Part shown: positions 25,971 to 33,717 of the stretch, piece by piece
How the letters are laid out: every line of letters starts with the position of its first letter
Position numbering within the stretch: position 1 is the first letter of the stretch
Assembly: GCA_030682495.1 (NCBI GenBank)
Contig: JAUXOC010000071.1
Coordinates: 1 to 35,408, forward strand
Source: Alphaproteobacteria bacterium
Lineage (GTDB): Bacteria > Pseudomonadota > Alphaproteobacteria > Micavibrionales > UBA2020
DNA length: 35,408 nucleotides
Reading direction: 5' to 3'
The notes under the pieces: generated by a model
Databases searched by the model: none
Seen by the model: the letters and a program-made list of their open reading frames with translations, nothing else
What the model was told of the DNA's origin: nothing
Made by a program: the position numbers and the translations under genes

Positions 25971-26135
25971 ATGAAATACGATGTACAGGACTGCTTCCAC
26001 GTATCTGCCTCCGAAGCCGAGGTTTGGAAACGTGCCGTTGCCGCACCGCCCGAAGCTTGGATGATGACGGATGTATCGCAACAGCCGCAAAACAAAAAAC
26101 CGCTGTTTGGCAGCCTGTTCAGCCGCAACGACTGA
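25971..26135 (+). CDS. Small ORF, 54 residues
   Basis: ATG at 25971, stop TGA at 26133-26135. The product starts MKYDVQDCFHVSASEAEVWK and ends FGSLFSRND. AAGGGA lies 7 nt before the ATG. It sits 11 bp after efp and 36 bp before the inositol-monophosphatase gene on the same strand and uses the same codon style, so it is probably a real gene of this operon. No transmembrane segment or family recognised. Confidence 0.6.
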   Translation: MKYDVQDCFHVSASEAEVWKRAVAAPPEAWMMTDVSQQPQNKKPLFGSLFSRND

Positions 26136-26171
26136 CACTGACCGCATAAACCAACCCCGAAGGATACCGAG

Positions 26172-26993
26172 ATGGCCGTCGCCCGCCGCTCCGCACATAT
26201 CAACGTCATGGTCGATGCCGCCGAAAAGGCAGGCCGTTCGCTCGTGCGTGATTTCGGCGAGGTTGAACAGTTGCAGGTTTCCCGCAAGGGTCCCGGCAAT
26301 TTCGTTTCCACCGCCGACCACAAGGCGGAAAAGCTGATCCGCGAATTGCTTCTCAAGGCGCGCCCGAAATACGGGTTCCTGATGGAAGAAAGCGGCGAGA
26401 CAAAAGGCGAAGACCCCAGCTGCCGCTGGGTTGTCGACCCGCTTGATGGCACGATGAACTTTCTGCACGGCATTCCGCACTGGTGCGTTTCGATTGCGCT
26501 TGAAAAAGACGGCGAACTTGTCGCGGGCGTGATTTACGACCCCATCAAGGACGAATTGTTCTGGGCGGAAAAAGGCCTTGGGGCGTTCATGAACAACCGC
26601 CGCCTTCAGGTCTCCGGCCGCACATCGCTGTCCGAAGCGGCCATCGCCCTGCACCATGCCGCCTATGACAGCATCGAAGGTTTATCAACGCTCGTCAAAT
26701 CCGGCACGATCATCCGCAACATGGGCAGCACCTGCCTCGACCTCGCTTATGTCGCCGCTGGCCGTCTGGATGCGTTTTGCAAGTCGCATATCAGTGGCGG
26801 GCTTTGGGATGTTGCTGCCGGTATCGTGCTGGTACGCGAAGCGCGCGGCATGGCGACCGATGCCAAGATGGGAAAAAATTTCAATACCGGCGGCAGCCTT
26901 GTCGCCGCCAATAGCACGCTGCACAAAGATCTCGCGGCCCGCGTCAAAACAACCGACACCGGTGCCAAAAAAGCCGGCGCCGCAGCGTCATAA
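26172..26993 (+). CDS. Inositol monophosphatase family protein (SuhB-like)
   Basis: 273 residues. Metal-binding motifs of the FIG superfamily: MEESGE (E72, E73), VVDPLDGTMNF (D89, D92) and the C-terminal SGGLWDVAAG with its Asp. The family hydrolyses sugar or inositol phosphates; SuhB also has an RNA-polymerase-linked role in E. coli. The sequence supports SuhB-type membership but not the substrate. Shine-Dalgarno AAGGA. The last about 15 residues are Lys/Ala-rich and variable. Between the small ORF and the OmpA-like gene. Confidence 0.9.
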   Translation: MAVARRSAHINVMVDAAEKAGRSLVRDFGEVEQLQVSRKGPGNFVSTADHKAEKLIRELLLKARPKYGFLMEESGETKGEDPSCRWVVDPLDGTMNFLHGIPHWCVSIALEKDGELVAGVIYDPIKDELFWAEKGLGAFMNNRRLQVSGRTSLSEAAIALHHAAYDSIEGLSTLVKSGTIIRNMGSTCLDLAYVAAGRLDAFCKSHISGGLWDVAAGIVLVREARGMATDAKMGKNFNTGGSLVAANSTLHKDLAARVKTTDTGAKKAGAAAS

Positions 26994-27004
26994 CCGAAGG
27001 GTGC

Positions 27005-28663
27005 ATGATGGCAAGTTTTAAACAGTATCTGTTCGTCAGCGCCGCCGCTGCAGCCCTTGCCACGACAACGTTTTGCACGCCCGCTTTTGCGCAGTACCAC
27101 CAGTTCCGCTCTGACAAGCCCCTGGTCGAAGTTGACCTCGACGCCCTTGCACCCGAAAGCGCGACACCTGCCGCACGTCCGGGCTGGCAGAAGCCGGCGG
27201 AGAGCTCAGGCCACCTGCCGCCCGTTGTTTTGCGCCAACCCTTGCCGCCTCAGCCGCAGCAGCAAGAGACGCCGCGCACTGCACCTGCCGAACCCGTGAT
27301 CGCCTCGCCGCAAATAACGCCAGAGCCCCCCGCTGTTGCAGCCCAGCCCGCACCGCGCCGTGTCCTGAAACCGATCTTCGCTGCGCCCGTTACCCCTCCG
27401 CCGCCGCCCGTTGCCGAAGCGCAGCCTGTGCAGCCGCTGGCCGAACCTGTGCCCGCGCGCCGCCCCATAATAGCCGCCCCGACAACAACCACGACAGCAG
27501 CCCCTGTACGCAAAGCCGCACCGCCGGTTGAGCCGCCGCCTGCAACCCTCACCGCTGCCCCGCCGCAGGCTCCTGCGCTGCGTCCGGCTAAATTGATGGA
27601 ACCGGTATACGAGAGCATGCCGGAAACGCCGCGCCCCGCGCCTAAGCCCGCGCAGATCGCCGCGCCGCAGCAGCAGGACACAAAAAGAAATACCGCGGCG
27701 CCCGCTGAAACAGCCGCCTCAGCCGAAAGCCGCATGTCCTACCCGCCCGTCACTATGCCACGTAGTGACGTCAAACATTTTGAACGTCCCGTTCTGCCCG
27801 AAGGACTGCGCACCGACGAATATGCAGCACCCGCGCCTGTCATCAGCGCCCTGCCCGCAGATCGCCTGCCACAGCGCAAGCCGCCCGTCGCAGAGCTGCC
27901 TGCAACGATTTTAAACGATGACGAACTGGCGGCCCTGACAACAGAAATGCCTGCCGAAGCCGCGCCGATTCCGTCGGCTGAAATCACAGCGACAGCACCA
28001 GCCTTGGTAGCAGAGCCGGCACAAGAAATGCCTTCTGATGCCGCGCCCCGCAGGCCGTCTCTCGTCATCATCGACGAAGCCGCAATTGACCTGCCCCGCC
28101 GCATGCCCGTGACAACCACACTGCCCGCACCGGCCGATATGTTCACGGCAAGCCGCGATACAGAAATTGAACTGCCCGCAACAGAAACCGCAGAAATAAT
28201 CGCTGCGCTGCCTGCGCCGAAGCCGCTTGAAAACATTCCGCCGCCGCTGACAGAACCTGAACTGGTAGCCATCAGCCGTAACATCGAAACAGTGCCCGCC
28301 CGTGTCGCCATGGCGCCGCCGCGTTTGCTGCCGCAGGATATTGTGGTGCCAACGCTGGCAGACCTGACGCTGGAATTTGACGGTGCGTCGAGCGAGCTGA
28401 ACGACAACACACGCCAGAAACTGGTGAATATCGTCCCGCATTTGACCGAGAGCGAGAGCCGCCGCCTTGCCGTGCATGCCTATGCCTCCGGCGAAGACGG
28501 CAGCAAATCAAGCGCGCGCCGCATTTCGCTGTCACGTGCGCTGGCCGTGCGCGCGTTCTTGATGGATAACGGCGTACCTCCGACACGCGTCGATGTCCGC
28601 GCCCTCGGCCTTGAAACCGACCGCAAGCCGCTGGAGCGCGTCGATCTGGTCTTCGCGCGCTAG
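27005..28663 (+). CDS. Exported proline-rich protein with C-terminal OmpA-like domain
   Basis: 552 residues. A Sec signal peptide (hydrophobic VSAAAAALATTTFCTPAFA, cleavage before QYHQF) is followed by about 400 residues of Pro/Ala/Glu/Val-rich, low-complexity sequence (for example VTPPPPPVAEAQPVQP) that should be extended. The last about 100 residues resemble the OmpA peptidoglycan-binding domain: LTLEFDGASSELNDNTRQKL, LAVHAYASGEDGS, RISLSRALAVRAFLMDNGVPPTRVDVRALG. A role as a periplasm-spanning wall linker is plausible. Adjacent ATGs at 27005 and 27008 are both possible; GAAGGG is upstream. Polyproline content would make it an EF-P client, with efp about 1 kb upstream. Confidence 0.85.
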   Translation: MMASFKQYLFVSAAAAALATTTFCTPAFAQYHQFRSDKPLVEVDLDALAPESATPAARPGWQKPAESSGHLPPVVLRQPLPPQPQQQETPRTAPAEPVIASPQITPEPPAVAAQPAPRRVLKPIFAAPVTPPPPPVAEAQPVQPLAEPVPARRPIIAAPTTTTTAAPVRKAAPPVEPPPATLTAAPPQAPALRPAKLMEPVYESMPETPRPAPKPAQIAAPQQQDTKRNTAAPAETAASAESRMSYPPVTMPRSDVKHFERPVLPEGLRTDEYAAPAPVISALPADRLPQRKPPVAELPATILNDDELAALTTEMPAEAAPIPSAEITATAPALVAEPAQEMPSDAAPRRPSLVIIDEAAIDLPRRMPVTTTLPAPADMFTASRDTEIELPATETAEIIAALPAPKPLENIPPPLTEPELVAISRNIETVPARVAMAPPRLLPQDIVVPTLADLTLEFDGASSELNDNTRQKLVNIVPHLTESESRRLAVHAYASGEDGSKSSARRISLSRALAVRAFLMDNGVPPTRVDVRALGLETDRKPLERVDLVFAR

Positions 28664-28671
28664 GCTCTTCG

Positions 28672-29271
28672 ATGAATACGCATCCTTACGCCGCAGAAAT
28701 CCTCGTCATGGCGCAGGAAGATTTGCGCCTGCGCGGAGAACTTGCCGAAACCGGCGCACTGTTTGACGGGTATCATCCCGACATGGAACGCCTCCATACC
28801 GCCAATGCGCACAGGCTTGAAGAAATCATCACGGATATCGGCGGCTGGCCTTCGCCCGCGCTGGTCGGCGAAGAATCGGCGGAAGCCGCATGGCTGATCG
28901 TACAGCACGCCATCGGCCTGCCTGATTTTCAGCGCGGCATGCTCGGGCTTCTGCGCGATGCTGTCGCGGCTGGCGATGTGCCTGCATGGCAAGCCGCTTA
29001 TCTGGAAGACCGCATCTGCGTTTTCGAAGGACGCCCGCAAATCTACGGCACACAATTTGACTGGGACGACACAGGCACGCTAAGCCCTGCCCCGATTGAA
29101 AATGTGCAGGATGTGAATTTGCGCCGCGCCGCCGTCGGCCTTGGCACGATCGAGGAAAAAACCGAAGAACTGCGCCACCGCGCCCGCGCTGAAGGCGATA
29201 CACCGCCGCCCGCCCCCGCCAAACGCCGCAAAGACGCCGAAGACTGGGCGCGCAAGGTGGGCTGGCGCTGA
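28672..29271 (+). CDS. DUF6624-like protein
   Basis: 199 residues. The run WPSPALVGEESAEAAWLIVQHA, then DFQRGMLGLLRDAV, AYLEDRICVFEGRPQIYGTQ and LSPAPIENVQDVNLRRAAVGL resembles the DUF6624 family by pattern; function unknown. No signal peptide is seen. The C-terminus (TPPPAPAKRRKDAEDWARKVGWR) is basic and low-complexity. It starts 8 bp after the OmpA-like gene and lacks a strong Shine-Dalgarno, so translational coupling is likely. Confidence 0.75.
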   Translation: MNTHPYAAEILVMAQEDLRLRGELAETGALFDGYHPDMERLHTANAHRLEEIITDIGGWPSPALVGEESAEAAWLIVQHAIGLPDFQRGMLGLLRDAVAAGDVPAWQAAYLEDRICVFEGRPQIYGTQFDWDDTGTLSPAPIENVQDVNLRRAAVGLGTIEEKTEELRHRARAEGDTPPPAPAKRRKDAEDWARKVGWR

Positions 29272-29337
29272 AAGTCCGTCCTATCCCTCTGAAGGAAAAT
29301 ATCTTTTCACCAAAGAACGCTCTCTGCACCCGTCCTG

Positions 29338-29346
29338 TGCTATAAT
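29338..29346 (+). promoter_or_regulatory. Extended -10 promoter very close to a start codon
   Basis: TGCTATAAT (29338-29346) is a perfect extended -10 (TGn plus TATAAT), with no convincing -35. The usual start 6-7 bp downstream would fall at 29352-29353, right at the ATG of the next gene. Confidence 0.55.
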
Positions 29347-29351
29347 AGGCC

Positions 29352-30317
29352 ATGCATCTCGGTGTATCGGACTGGCAGTTCATGAAGGAAAACGGCATCG
29401 CCTTGCGCCATGTCGGAAACGAGAGCCGTTTCGCCGGGGATTTTTCCGCCGGTAACAGCGGTGATGCCATTCCTCTCGCCGGAGCTGCCGACATCCTCAA
29501 GCACGAACGCGCAGGCGGCCACGCAGGCGTATCATCTTTCGTCCCCGCTTTCAAAAACGATATCAGCAACCACCTCGACGATTTCAACGCGCGCCTGCGG
29601 GAAAAACTGGTGCAGATCATCGACAGCGCCATAAGGGGAAACAGCAGCGACCCCGTTGGCGGCACGGCTTCGTATTTCATCTTGCTGCGAGACAAGCACG
29701 GCGCGAACAGCCCTTACGAATACGACCCGCAAGGCACCTATCCCCTCGGCAAGTCGGGAAAAAGCGACCTGAGCGCAGACCAGATTCTCACCGTCATCCG
29801 CCTCACGGATCAGGACAGAGAGCAGATGCAGCAAACCGGACGCTCCGCAGCGGAGTGTCTTGCCGACAAGGTACTCTCCACCATTCCCAAAGTACGTGAC
29901 CTGACCGAAACGATGGACACGGCGCGCAAACAGAAAAACGCCCTGACGATCCTGTCCACCCAAGCCCAGATTATCATCGACGGCCATCTGCCCGCAGAAG
30001 CCTTGCGCGACGAGGTCGACCGTTTTTCGCGCAATATGCGCACACTGGTGCATGAAGATCCACAGAATGCTGCCAATTTTTGTTGCAGCGTACTTTCGCA
30101 TCCCAAGCTGGGGGCGCTGGCCGATGCCGCGCAGGAGTCATATCGCCATTCGATCATGGAACTCGCCGGCCGCGATCCGCAGACCGCCGTCAAGATTGCG
30201 CTCATTCACAAGGAAGTCTACGGAGACAAGGTGCCGAGCCTGACCGACGACAAAGGGCCGTCGCCGTCTTCTCCTGCTTCAGGCACGAAAAACAGCCGTA
30301 CCGCCGCTCCCGCCTGA
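29352..30317 (+). CDS. Uncharacterised helical protein, possibly leaderless
   Basis: 321 residues, no family recognised, no signal peptide or membrane segment. Mostly helical, charged sequence: LDDFNARLREKLVQIIDSAI, LADKVLSTIPKVRDLTETMDTARKQKN, and LRDEVDRFSRNMRTLVHED. A more structured middle contains FILLRDKHGANSPYEYDPQGTYPLG. The C-terminal 30 residues are Ser/Pro-rich. The ATG at 29352 lies 5 bp after a perfect -10 and has no Shine-Dalgarno; the next in-frame ATG (29382) has none either. Codon use is like the neighbours. Converges with the ABC exporter, 16 bp between stops. Confidence 0.75.
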   Translation: MHLGVSDWQFMKENGIALRHVGNESRFAGDFSAGNSGDAIPLAGAADILKHERAGGHAGVSSFVPAFKNDISNHLDDFNARLREKLVQIIDSAIRGNSSDPVGGTASYFILLRDKHGANSPYEYDPQGTYPLGKSGKSDLSADQILTVIRLTDQDREQMQQTGRSAAECLADKVLSTIPKVRDLTETMDTARKQKNALTILSTQAQIIIDGHLPAEALRDEVDRFSRNMRTLVHEDPQNAANFCCSVLSHPKLGALADAAQESYRHSIMELAGRDPQTAVKIALIHKEVYGDKVPSLTDDKGPSPSSPASGTKNSRTAAPA

Positions 30318-30333
30318 CGGTCGCATACGCGGC

Positions 30334-32118
30334 TCAGCCTGCCGCGCGTAAATCCTGCAGACCGGCGAGATGGGTATAGAGCCTGTCCTGACCGAACAAA
30401 TGATGATGCGTTCCCGCCGCAACGATACAGCCCTGATCGAGAACAAAGATACGATCGGCATCCTGCACCGTGGAGAGGCGATGCGCGATCACAAATGTCG
30501 TACGGCCTTTCATCAATTCACGCAGAGCCAAATGCACCGCCTGTTCGTTTGACGAGTCAAGCGCCGAGGTCGCTTCATCCAGCAATAATATGGCAGGGTC
30601 TTTGAGAAGCGCGCGGGCAATGGCGATGCGTTGCCGCTGCCCGCCCGACAGGCGATTACCGCGCTCGCCCACCATCGTATCGTAGCCTTGCGGCAGCTCG
30701 CTGATAAACCCGTGCGCTTGTGCCATTTCGGCGGCATGCAACACATCGGCATCTGATGCACCCGGACGGCCGATACGGATATTTTCGGCAACCGACATTG
30801 AAAATACCGCCGGGTCTTGCGACACAACGCCTAGTGCGCGGCGCACATCGCGCGGGTCAAGATCGCGCAGCTCGACCCCGTCAATCGAAATTGACCCCTG
30901 CTGCGGATCGTAAAAGCGTTGCAGCAGCTGGAAGATCGTCGATTTGCCTGCGCCGCTTGGCCCGACCAGCGCAACAACTTCGCCGGCCGTCACGGTAAAC
31001 GACACGCGGTCAAGCGCCAGACGCTCCGGCCGCGTCGGATAGCTGAATGTCACGTTATCAAATGTCACATATCCGGCGACATCTTCCGGCAAGGCCATGC
31101 CGTGCGCGCCTGCCGAAACTTCGGGCCGCGCGGCAAGCAGCTGGATGATGCGGTCGGCAGCGCCGCTGGCGCGGTTGAAATCGCTCATCGCCTCGGATAG
31201 CGCCATCAGCGCGCCGGCCACCATTGCGGCATAAAACAAAAAGGCCGAAAGCTCGCCCGCCGACATGTCGCCCGTCAGCACCTTGTGCCCGCCAGACCAC
31301 AAGACAAGACCAATTGCGCCCAGCACAATAAAAATAACAAAGGCCACCAGAAAGGCGCGGGCGCGTATATATTTCCCAGCCGTGTTGTAAACATCTTCGG
31401 CAAGACCGTCGAAATGACGCGCCGCCGTCTGTTCATAACCAAAAGACTGGATGGTCTGCATGCCCGACAGCGTTTCCTGCGTATAGGCGCCGATATCGCC
31501 GACGCGCGCTTGCGTATCGCGTGATTTGGCGCGCACGCGGCGACCGAAATAAATCATCGGCCCCACCACCAGCGGCACGGCAAGCATCACAATACCCGTC
31601 ATGGCCGGACTGACCACGCAAAGCATCATCACGCCGCCGATCAGCATAATGAAATGCCGGAAGGCCGACGGCAGGTTGCTGGTGACGACCAGTTGCAGCA
31701 CGGTGGTATCGGCATTGAGGCGCGACACCTGATCGCCGGTTTTTTCCCGCTCGAAATACGCAGGGTCGAGCGCAAGCAAATGACGGTAGATACGCTGGCG
31801 CAGGTCGGTCGTGACCCGCTCGGCCACCTGATTGATAAGGCGTACGCGGGTATAGGTCGCCGCAGACATCAGCAGGATAACGCAGAGCAGCACCAAAAGC
31901 GCACGATCCAGAAATTCACCCGTGGTATCGGCAAAACCGTGATCCACGATATTCTTGAGCCCCCAGCCCATGGCCAGCATCATGCCTGACGCCAACACCA
32001 GCGCCCCGATTCCACCCGCCAGATGCCGTTTATAGGGCGCCAGAAGCGGCCACAGCAGGCCGAGCGGCTTTTGGATCATCCGCGGTGCTGCTGCCTGATT
32101 GTCGCTCTCTATGCCCAT
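30334..32118 (-). CDS. ABC exporter half-transporter (MsbA-like, fused TMD-NBD)
   Basis: 594 residues: transmembrane domain with six predicted helices (about 33-310), then the ATPase domain from about 350. Walker A GPSGAGKST at 386-394, Q-loop VVSQDPAVF, signature LSGGQRQR at 490-497, Walker B ILLLDE at 510-515, and the switch His546. The dimeric type I exporter family includes MsbA (lipid A flippase) and many drug/lipid exporters; substrate not determined. GSGGHKVL-DMSAGELSAFLFYA is the usual segment at helix 6. CAGGA precedes the ATG. No accessory genes nearby. The 213-bp gap 32119-32331 holds the rpmE promoter and nothing else I can name. Confidence 0.93.
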   Translation of the reverse strand: MGIESDNQAAAPRMIQKPLGLLWPLLAPYKRHLAGGIGALVLASGMMLAMGWGLKNIVDHGFADTTGEFLDRALLVLLCVILLMSAATYTRVRLINQVAERVTTDLRQRIYRHLLALDPAYFEREKTGDQVSRLNADTTVLQLVVTSNLPSAFRHFIMLIGGVMMLCVVSPAMTGIVMLAVPLVVGPMIYFGRRVRAKSRDTQARVGDIGAYTQETLSGMQTIQSFGYEQTAARHFDGLAEDVYNTAGKYIRARAFLVAFVIFIVLGAIGLVLWSGGHKVLTGDMSAGELSAFLFYAAMVAGALMALSEAMSDFNRASGAADRIIQLLAARPEVSAGAHGMALPEDVAGYVTFDNVTFSYPTRPERLALDRVSFTVTAGEVVALVGPSGAGKSTIFQLLQRFYDPQQGSISIDGVELRDLDPRDVRRALGVVSQDPAVFSMSVAENIRIGRPGASDADVLHAAEMAQAHGFISELPQGYDTMVGERGNRLSGGQRQRIAIARALLKDPAILLLDEATSALDSSNEQAVHLALRELMKGRTTFVIAHRLSTVQDADRIFVLDQGCIVAAGTHHHLFGQDRLYTHLAGLQDLRAAG

Positions 32119-32268
32119 TTCCTGCCCGTCCGTGCGGTGATCTTTTTCTTACTGATTTTATTCGGTTTTATGACGGAGGGGGCTTTAATTTTTATGTAAA
32201 CAAAAACCGACCCCGCCCGCTTGCGCGGCTTGAGAATGGCTCCTTAAGCGCCAAAGTCAACAAACTGC

Positions 32269-32297
32269 TTGCACAATAAGAAAAATCTCTGTAAAAA
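32269..32297 (+). promoter_or_regulatory. Promoter of rpmE
   Basis: TTGCAC (32269-32274), a 17-bp spacer and TAAAAA (32292-32297), about 35 bp before the rpmE ATG. AAGGAG Shine-Dalgarno follows at 32319-32324. Confidence 0.5.
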
Positions 32298-32331
32298 GCC
32301 AGCCTGATAAAGATTTTAAGGAGCTACCGCC

Positions 32332-32595
32332 ATGAAGGCCGACATCCATCCCGATTACCACGAAATCAAAGTCGTCATGACCGACGGCACCGAATACACG
32401 ACGCGCAGCTGCTGGGGCAAACCCGGCGACGTCATGCGCCTCGACATCGATCCGCTGAACCACCCCGCCTGGACCGGCGGCTCGGCCAAAGTGCTGGAAA
32501 AAGGCCGTCTGGCAAAATTCAGCAACAAATACGCCGGCCTCGGCCTCGCGACGCTGGAAGGCGAAAACAAAGAAGACAAGAAAGCCGCGCAATAA
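32332..32595 (+). CDS. rpmE: 50S ribosomal protein L31 (zinc-free type)
   Basis: 87 residues. [45 protein letters not shown] and KFSNKYAGL are diagnostic of the alphaproteobacterial L31 form. Only one Cys (C27) is present, so the four-Cys zinc site of the other L31 type is absent. Strong AAGGAG Shine-Dalgarno. The C-terminal about 15 residues ([12 protein letters not shown]) are a charged tail. Followed by its own terminator. Confidence 0.95.
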   Translation: MKADIHPDYHEIKVVMTDGTEYTTRSCWGKPGDVMRLDIDPLNHPAWTGGSAKVLEKGRLAKFSNKYAGLGLATLEGENKEDKKAAQ

Positions 32596-32617
32596 TCTGC
32601 GCGACTCAATCGAGTAC

Positions 32618-32655
32618 AAAAAAAACCGCCCGTGCATCCGCCGGGCGGTTTTTTT
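32618..32655 (+). terminator. Intrinsic terminator of rpmE
   Basis: A-run plus CCGCCCG (32618-32632) pairs with CGGGCGG plus T-run (32642-32655), 9-nt loop. Located 23 bp after the rpmE stop; clean GC stem and T-tract. Confidence 0.93.
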
Positions 32656-32686
32656 CTTTTTGAATTTTCAGCATTTTTCCGCAGGA

Positions 32687-32715
32687 CTTGACGAAGAAAA
32701 AAATCCGGATATCTG
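32687..32715 (+). promoter_or_regulatory. Candidate heat-shock (RpoH-type) promoter of hsp20
   Basis: CTTGAC (32687-32692) with TATCTG (32710-32715) after 17 bp, near the alphaproteobacterial RpoH form. It leads to a 5' leader of about 115 nt containing the thermometer. A plain sigma70 reading is also possible. Confidence 0.4.
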
Positions 32716-32723
32716 ATTTCAGA

Positions 32724-32836
32724 AGGAAGGCAGAAGTGCCCATGGTGGGGCTTCGATACAAAACCTTCCTGCAGCGTGCCCCTGTCGGGGACGACTGCCT
32801 GCAACATGTAACCTGATATTGCTCAAGGAGGATATC
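32724..32836 (+). ncRNA. ROSE-like RNA thermometer in the hsp20 leader
   Basis: Three successive stem-loops. Outer stem 32724-32730 with 32764-32770 (AGGAAGG/CCTTCCT) enclosing a GAAG/CTTC hairpin. Second, 32771-32798: GCAG/CTGC, CGT/ACG and CCCC/GGGG around loop TGTC. Last, 32815-32836: GATAT pairs ATATC, T pairs G, the G of TTGCTC (32821) is bulged, and CTC pairs GAG of the Shine-Dalgarno AAGGAGG. The TTGCT motif with a bulged G opposite the ribosome site is the hallmark of ROSE elements, which open on heating. Confidence 0.8.
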
Positions 32837-32839
32837 AAC

Positions 32840-33316
32840 ATGAACACGTTCGACTTTTCCCCTCTTTTCCGCTCCACCGTCGGCTTTGACCGTCTCTCGC
32901 GTATGCTGGAGACCGGCATGCTGAACGAACAGGAAAGCGCCTATCCACCCTATAACATCGTGAAGGCCAGCGACGATCAGTACCGCATCACGATGGCCGT
33001 CGCCGGTTTTTCGCAGGATGAGATTGATATCACCTCCAAAGAAAACCAGCTGATCGTACAGGGGCGCGCGCAGGAGCGTGACGATGCAAAAGGCGTGACC
33101 TATCTGCACCGTGGCATCGCCGCGCGTACCTTTGAACGCCGATTCCAGCTGGCCGACCATATCAAGGTCGACGGTGCGGCGCTTGAAAACGGCCTGCTCA
33201 CCATCTCCCTCGTACGGGAAATCCCCGAGGAGATGAAGCCGCGTAAAATCCAGATTTTATCCGGCGAGAGTGGCAAGCTGATCGAGCAAAAAACCGGCAA
33301 AAAAGCCGCGGGATAA
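32840..33316 (+). CDS. Small heat-shock protein (Hsp20/IbpA-like)
   Basis: ATP-independent holdase that binds unfolding proteins. 158 residues: N-terminal FDFSPLFRSTVGFDRLSRML, alpha-crystallin domain from about YPPYNIVKASDDQYRITMAVAGFSQDEIDI to LENGLLTISLVREIPEEMKPRKIQI, including the RTFERRFQLADHI strand and the AALENGLLTI motif, with a short C-terminal extension. The ATG at 32840 has a perfect AAGGAGG 8 nt upstream; the in-frame TTG at 32819 lies inside the thermometer hairpin and is rejected. Ends before two strong hairpins. Regulation: RNA thermometer plus possible RpoH promoter. Confidence 0.96.
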   Translation: MNTFDFSPLFRSTVGFDRLSRMLETGMLNEQESAYPPYNIVKASDDQYRITMAVAGFSQDEIDITSKENQLIVQGRAQERDDAKGVTYLHRGIAARTFERRFQLADHIKVDGAALENGLLTISLVREIPEEMKPRKIQILSGESGKLIEQKTGKKAAG

Positions 33317-33374
33317 ACCGCGCGCTGTGATCCGGATGCGGCTTTGCGCCGTATAGAGGATATACACCCACCAC

Positions 33375-33396
33375 AGGCATCACCCTTGTGATGCCT
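33375..33396 (+). other. 9-bp hairpin without T-run downstream of hsp20
   Basis: AGGCATCAC (33375-33383), loop CCTT, GTGATGCCT (33388-33396). Perfect stem but followed by CCCTCAAC, so not an intrinsic terminator; may shield the 3' end of the hsp20 mRNA. Confidence 0.6.
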
Positions 33397-33410
33397 CCCT
33401 CAACAGCACT

Positions 33411-33445
33411 GCCCCGGCCGCAACTCCCCGACTCGCGGCCGGGGC
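33411..33445 (+). terminator. Strong GC hairpin terminator of hsp20
   Basis: GCCCCGGCCGC (33411-33421) pairs with GCGGCCGGGGC (33435-33445) over a 13-nt loop, followed by TTTGCCTT. Very stable stem, modest T-tract. Confidence 0.75.
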
Positions 33446-33478
33446 TTTGCCTTGGCTGTTTATTATAGGCCGGAAATT

Positions 33479-33703
33479 TTATTCGGCGGCGTCTTCTGCG
33501 CCATCTTGCCGTGCCGGAGCTGGCTGCGGCGGCGCGCCGACAATATCAAGCCCATCCATTTGCGCGCGCTGTTCTTGCAGTTCTTTTTGAAGTTTGCTGA
33601 CGGCCTCGCTTTTCGGCGCGTCTTGGGCTTTCATGCCCAAGGAAACCATAAAATATCCGACAACAACCAGAACAACCAAAGCACCAATAACTTTTGCAAT
33701 CAT
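33479..33703 (-). CDS. Small single-pass membrane protein
   Basis: 74 residues, no family. One transmembrane helix at the very N-terminus (about 2-22: IAKVIGALVVLVVVGYFMVSL), then a charged, Gln/Glu-rich helix (KSEAVSKLQKELQEQRAQMDGLDIVG) that may form a coiled coil, and an acidic Pro/Ala tail. AAGGA lies about 8 nt upstream. It starts 14 bp after the deoxyribosyltransferase-like gene, so probably co-transcribed. The antisense strand also has an open frame, which I take as a shadow. Confidence 0.65.
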   Translation of the reverse strand: MIAKVIGALVVLVVVGYFMVSLGMKAQDAPKSEAVSKLQKELQEQRAQMDGLDIVGAPPQPAPARQDGAEDAAE

Positions 33704-33717
33704 CGTTTTTTCCTTTT

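Noticed and set aside
28829-29695. Minus-strand open frame of 288 codons
   Set aside because: Antisense to the DUF6624-like gene and the next gene; no domain, poor composition.
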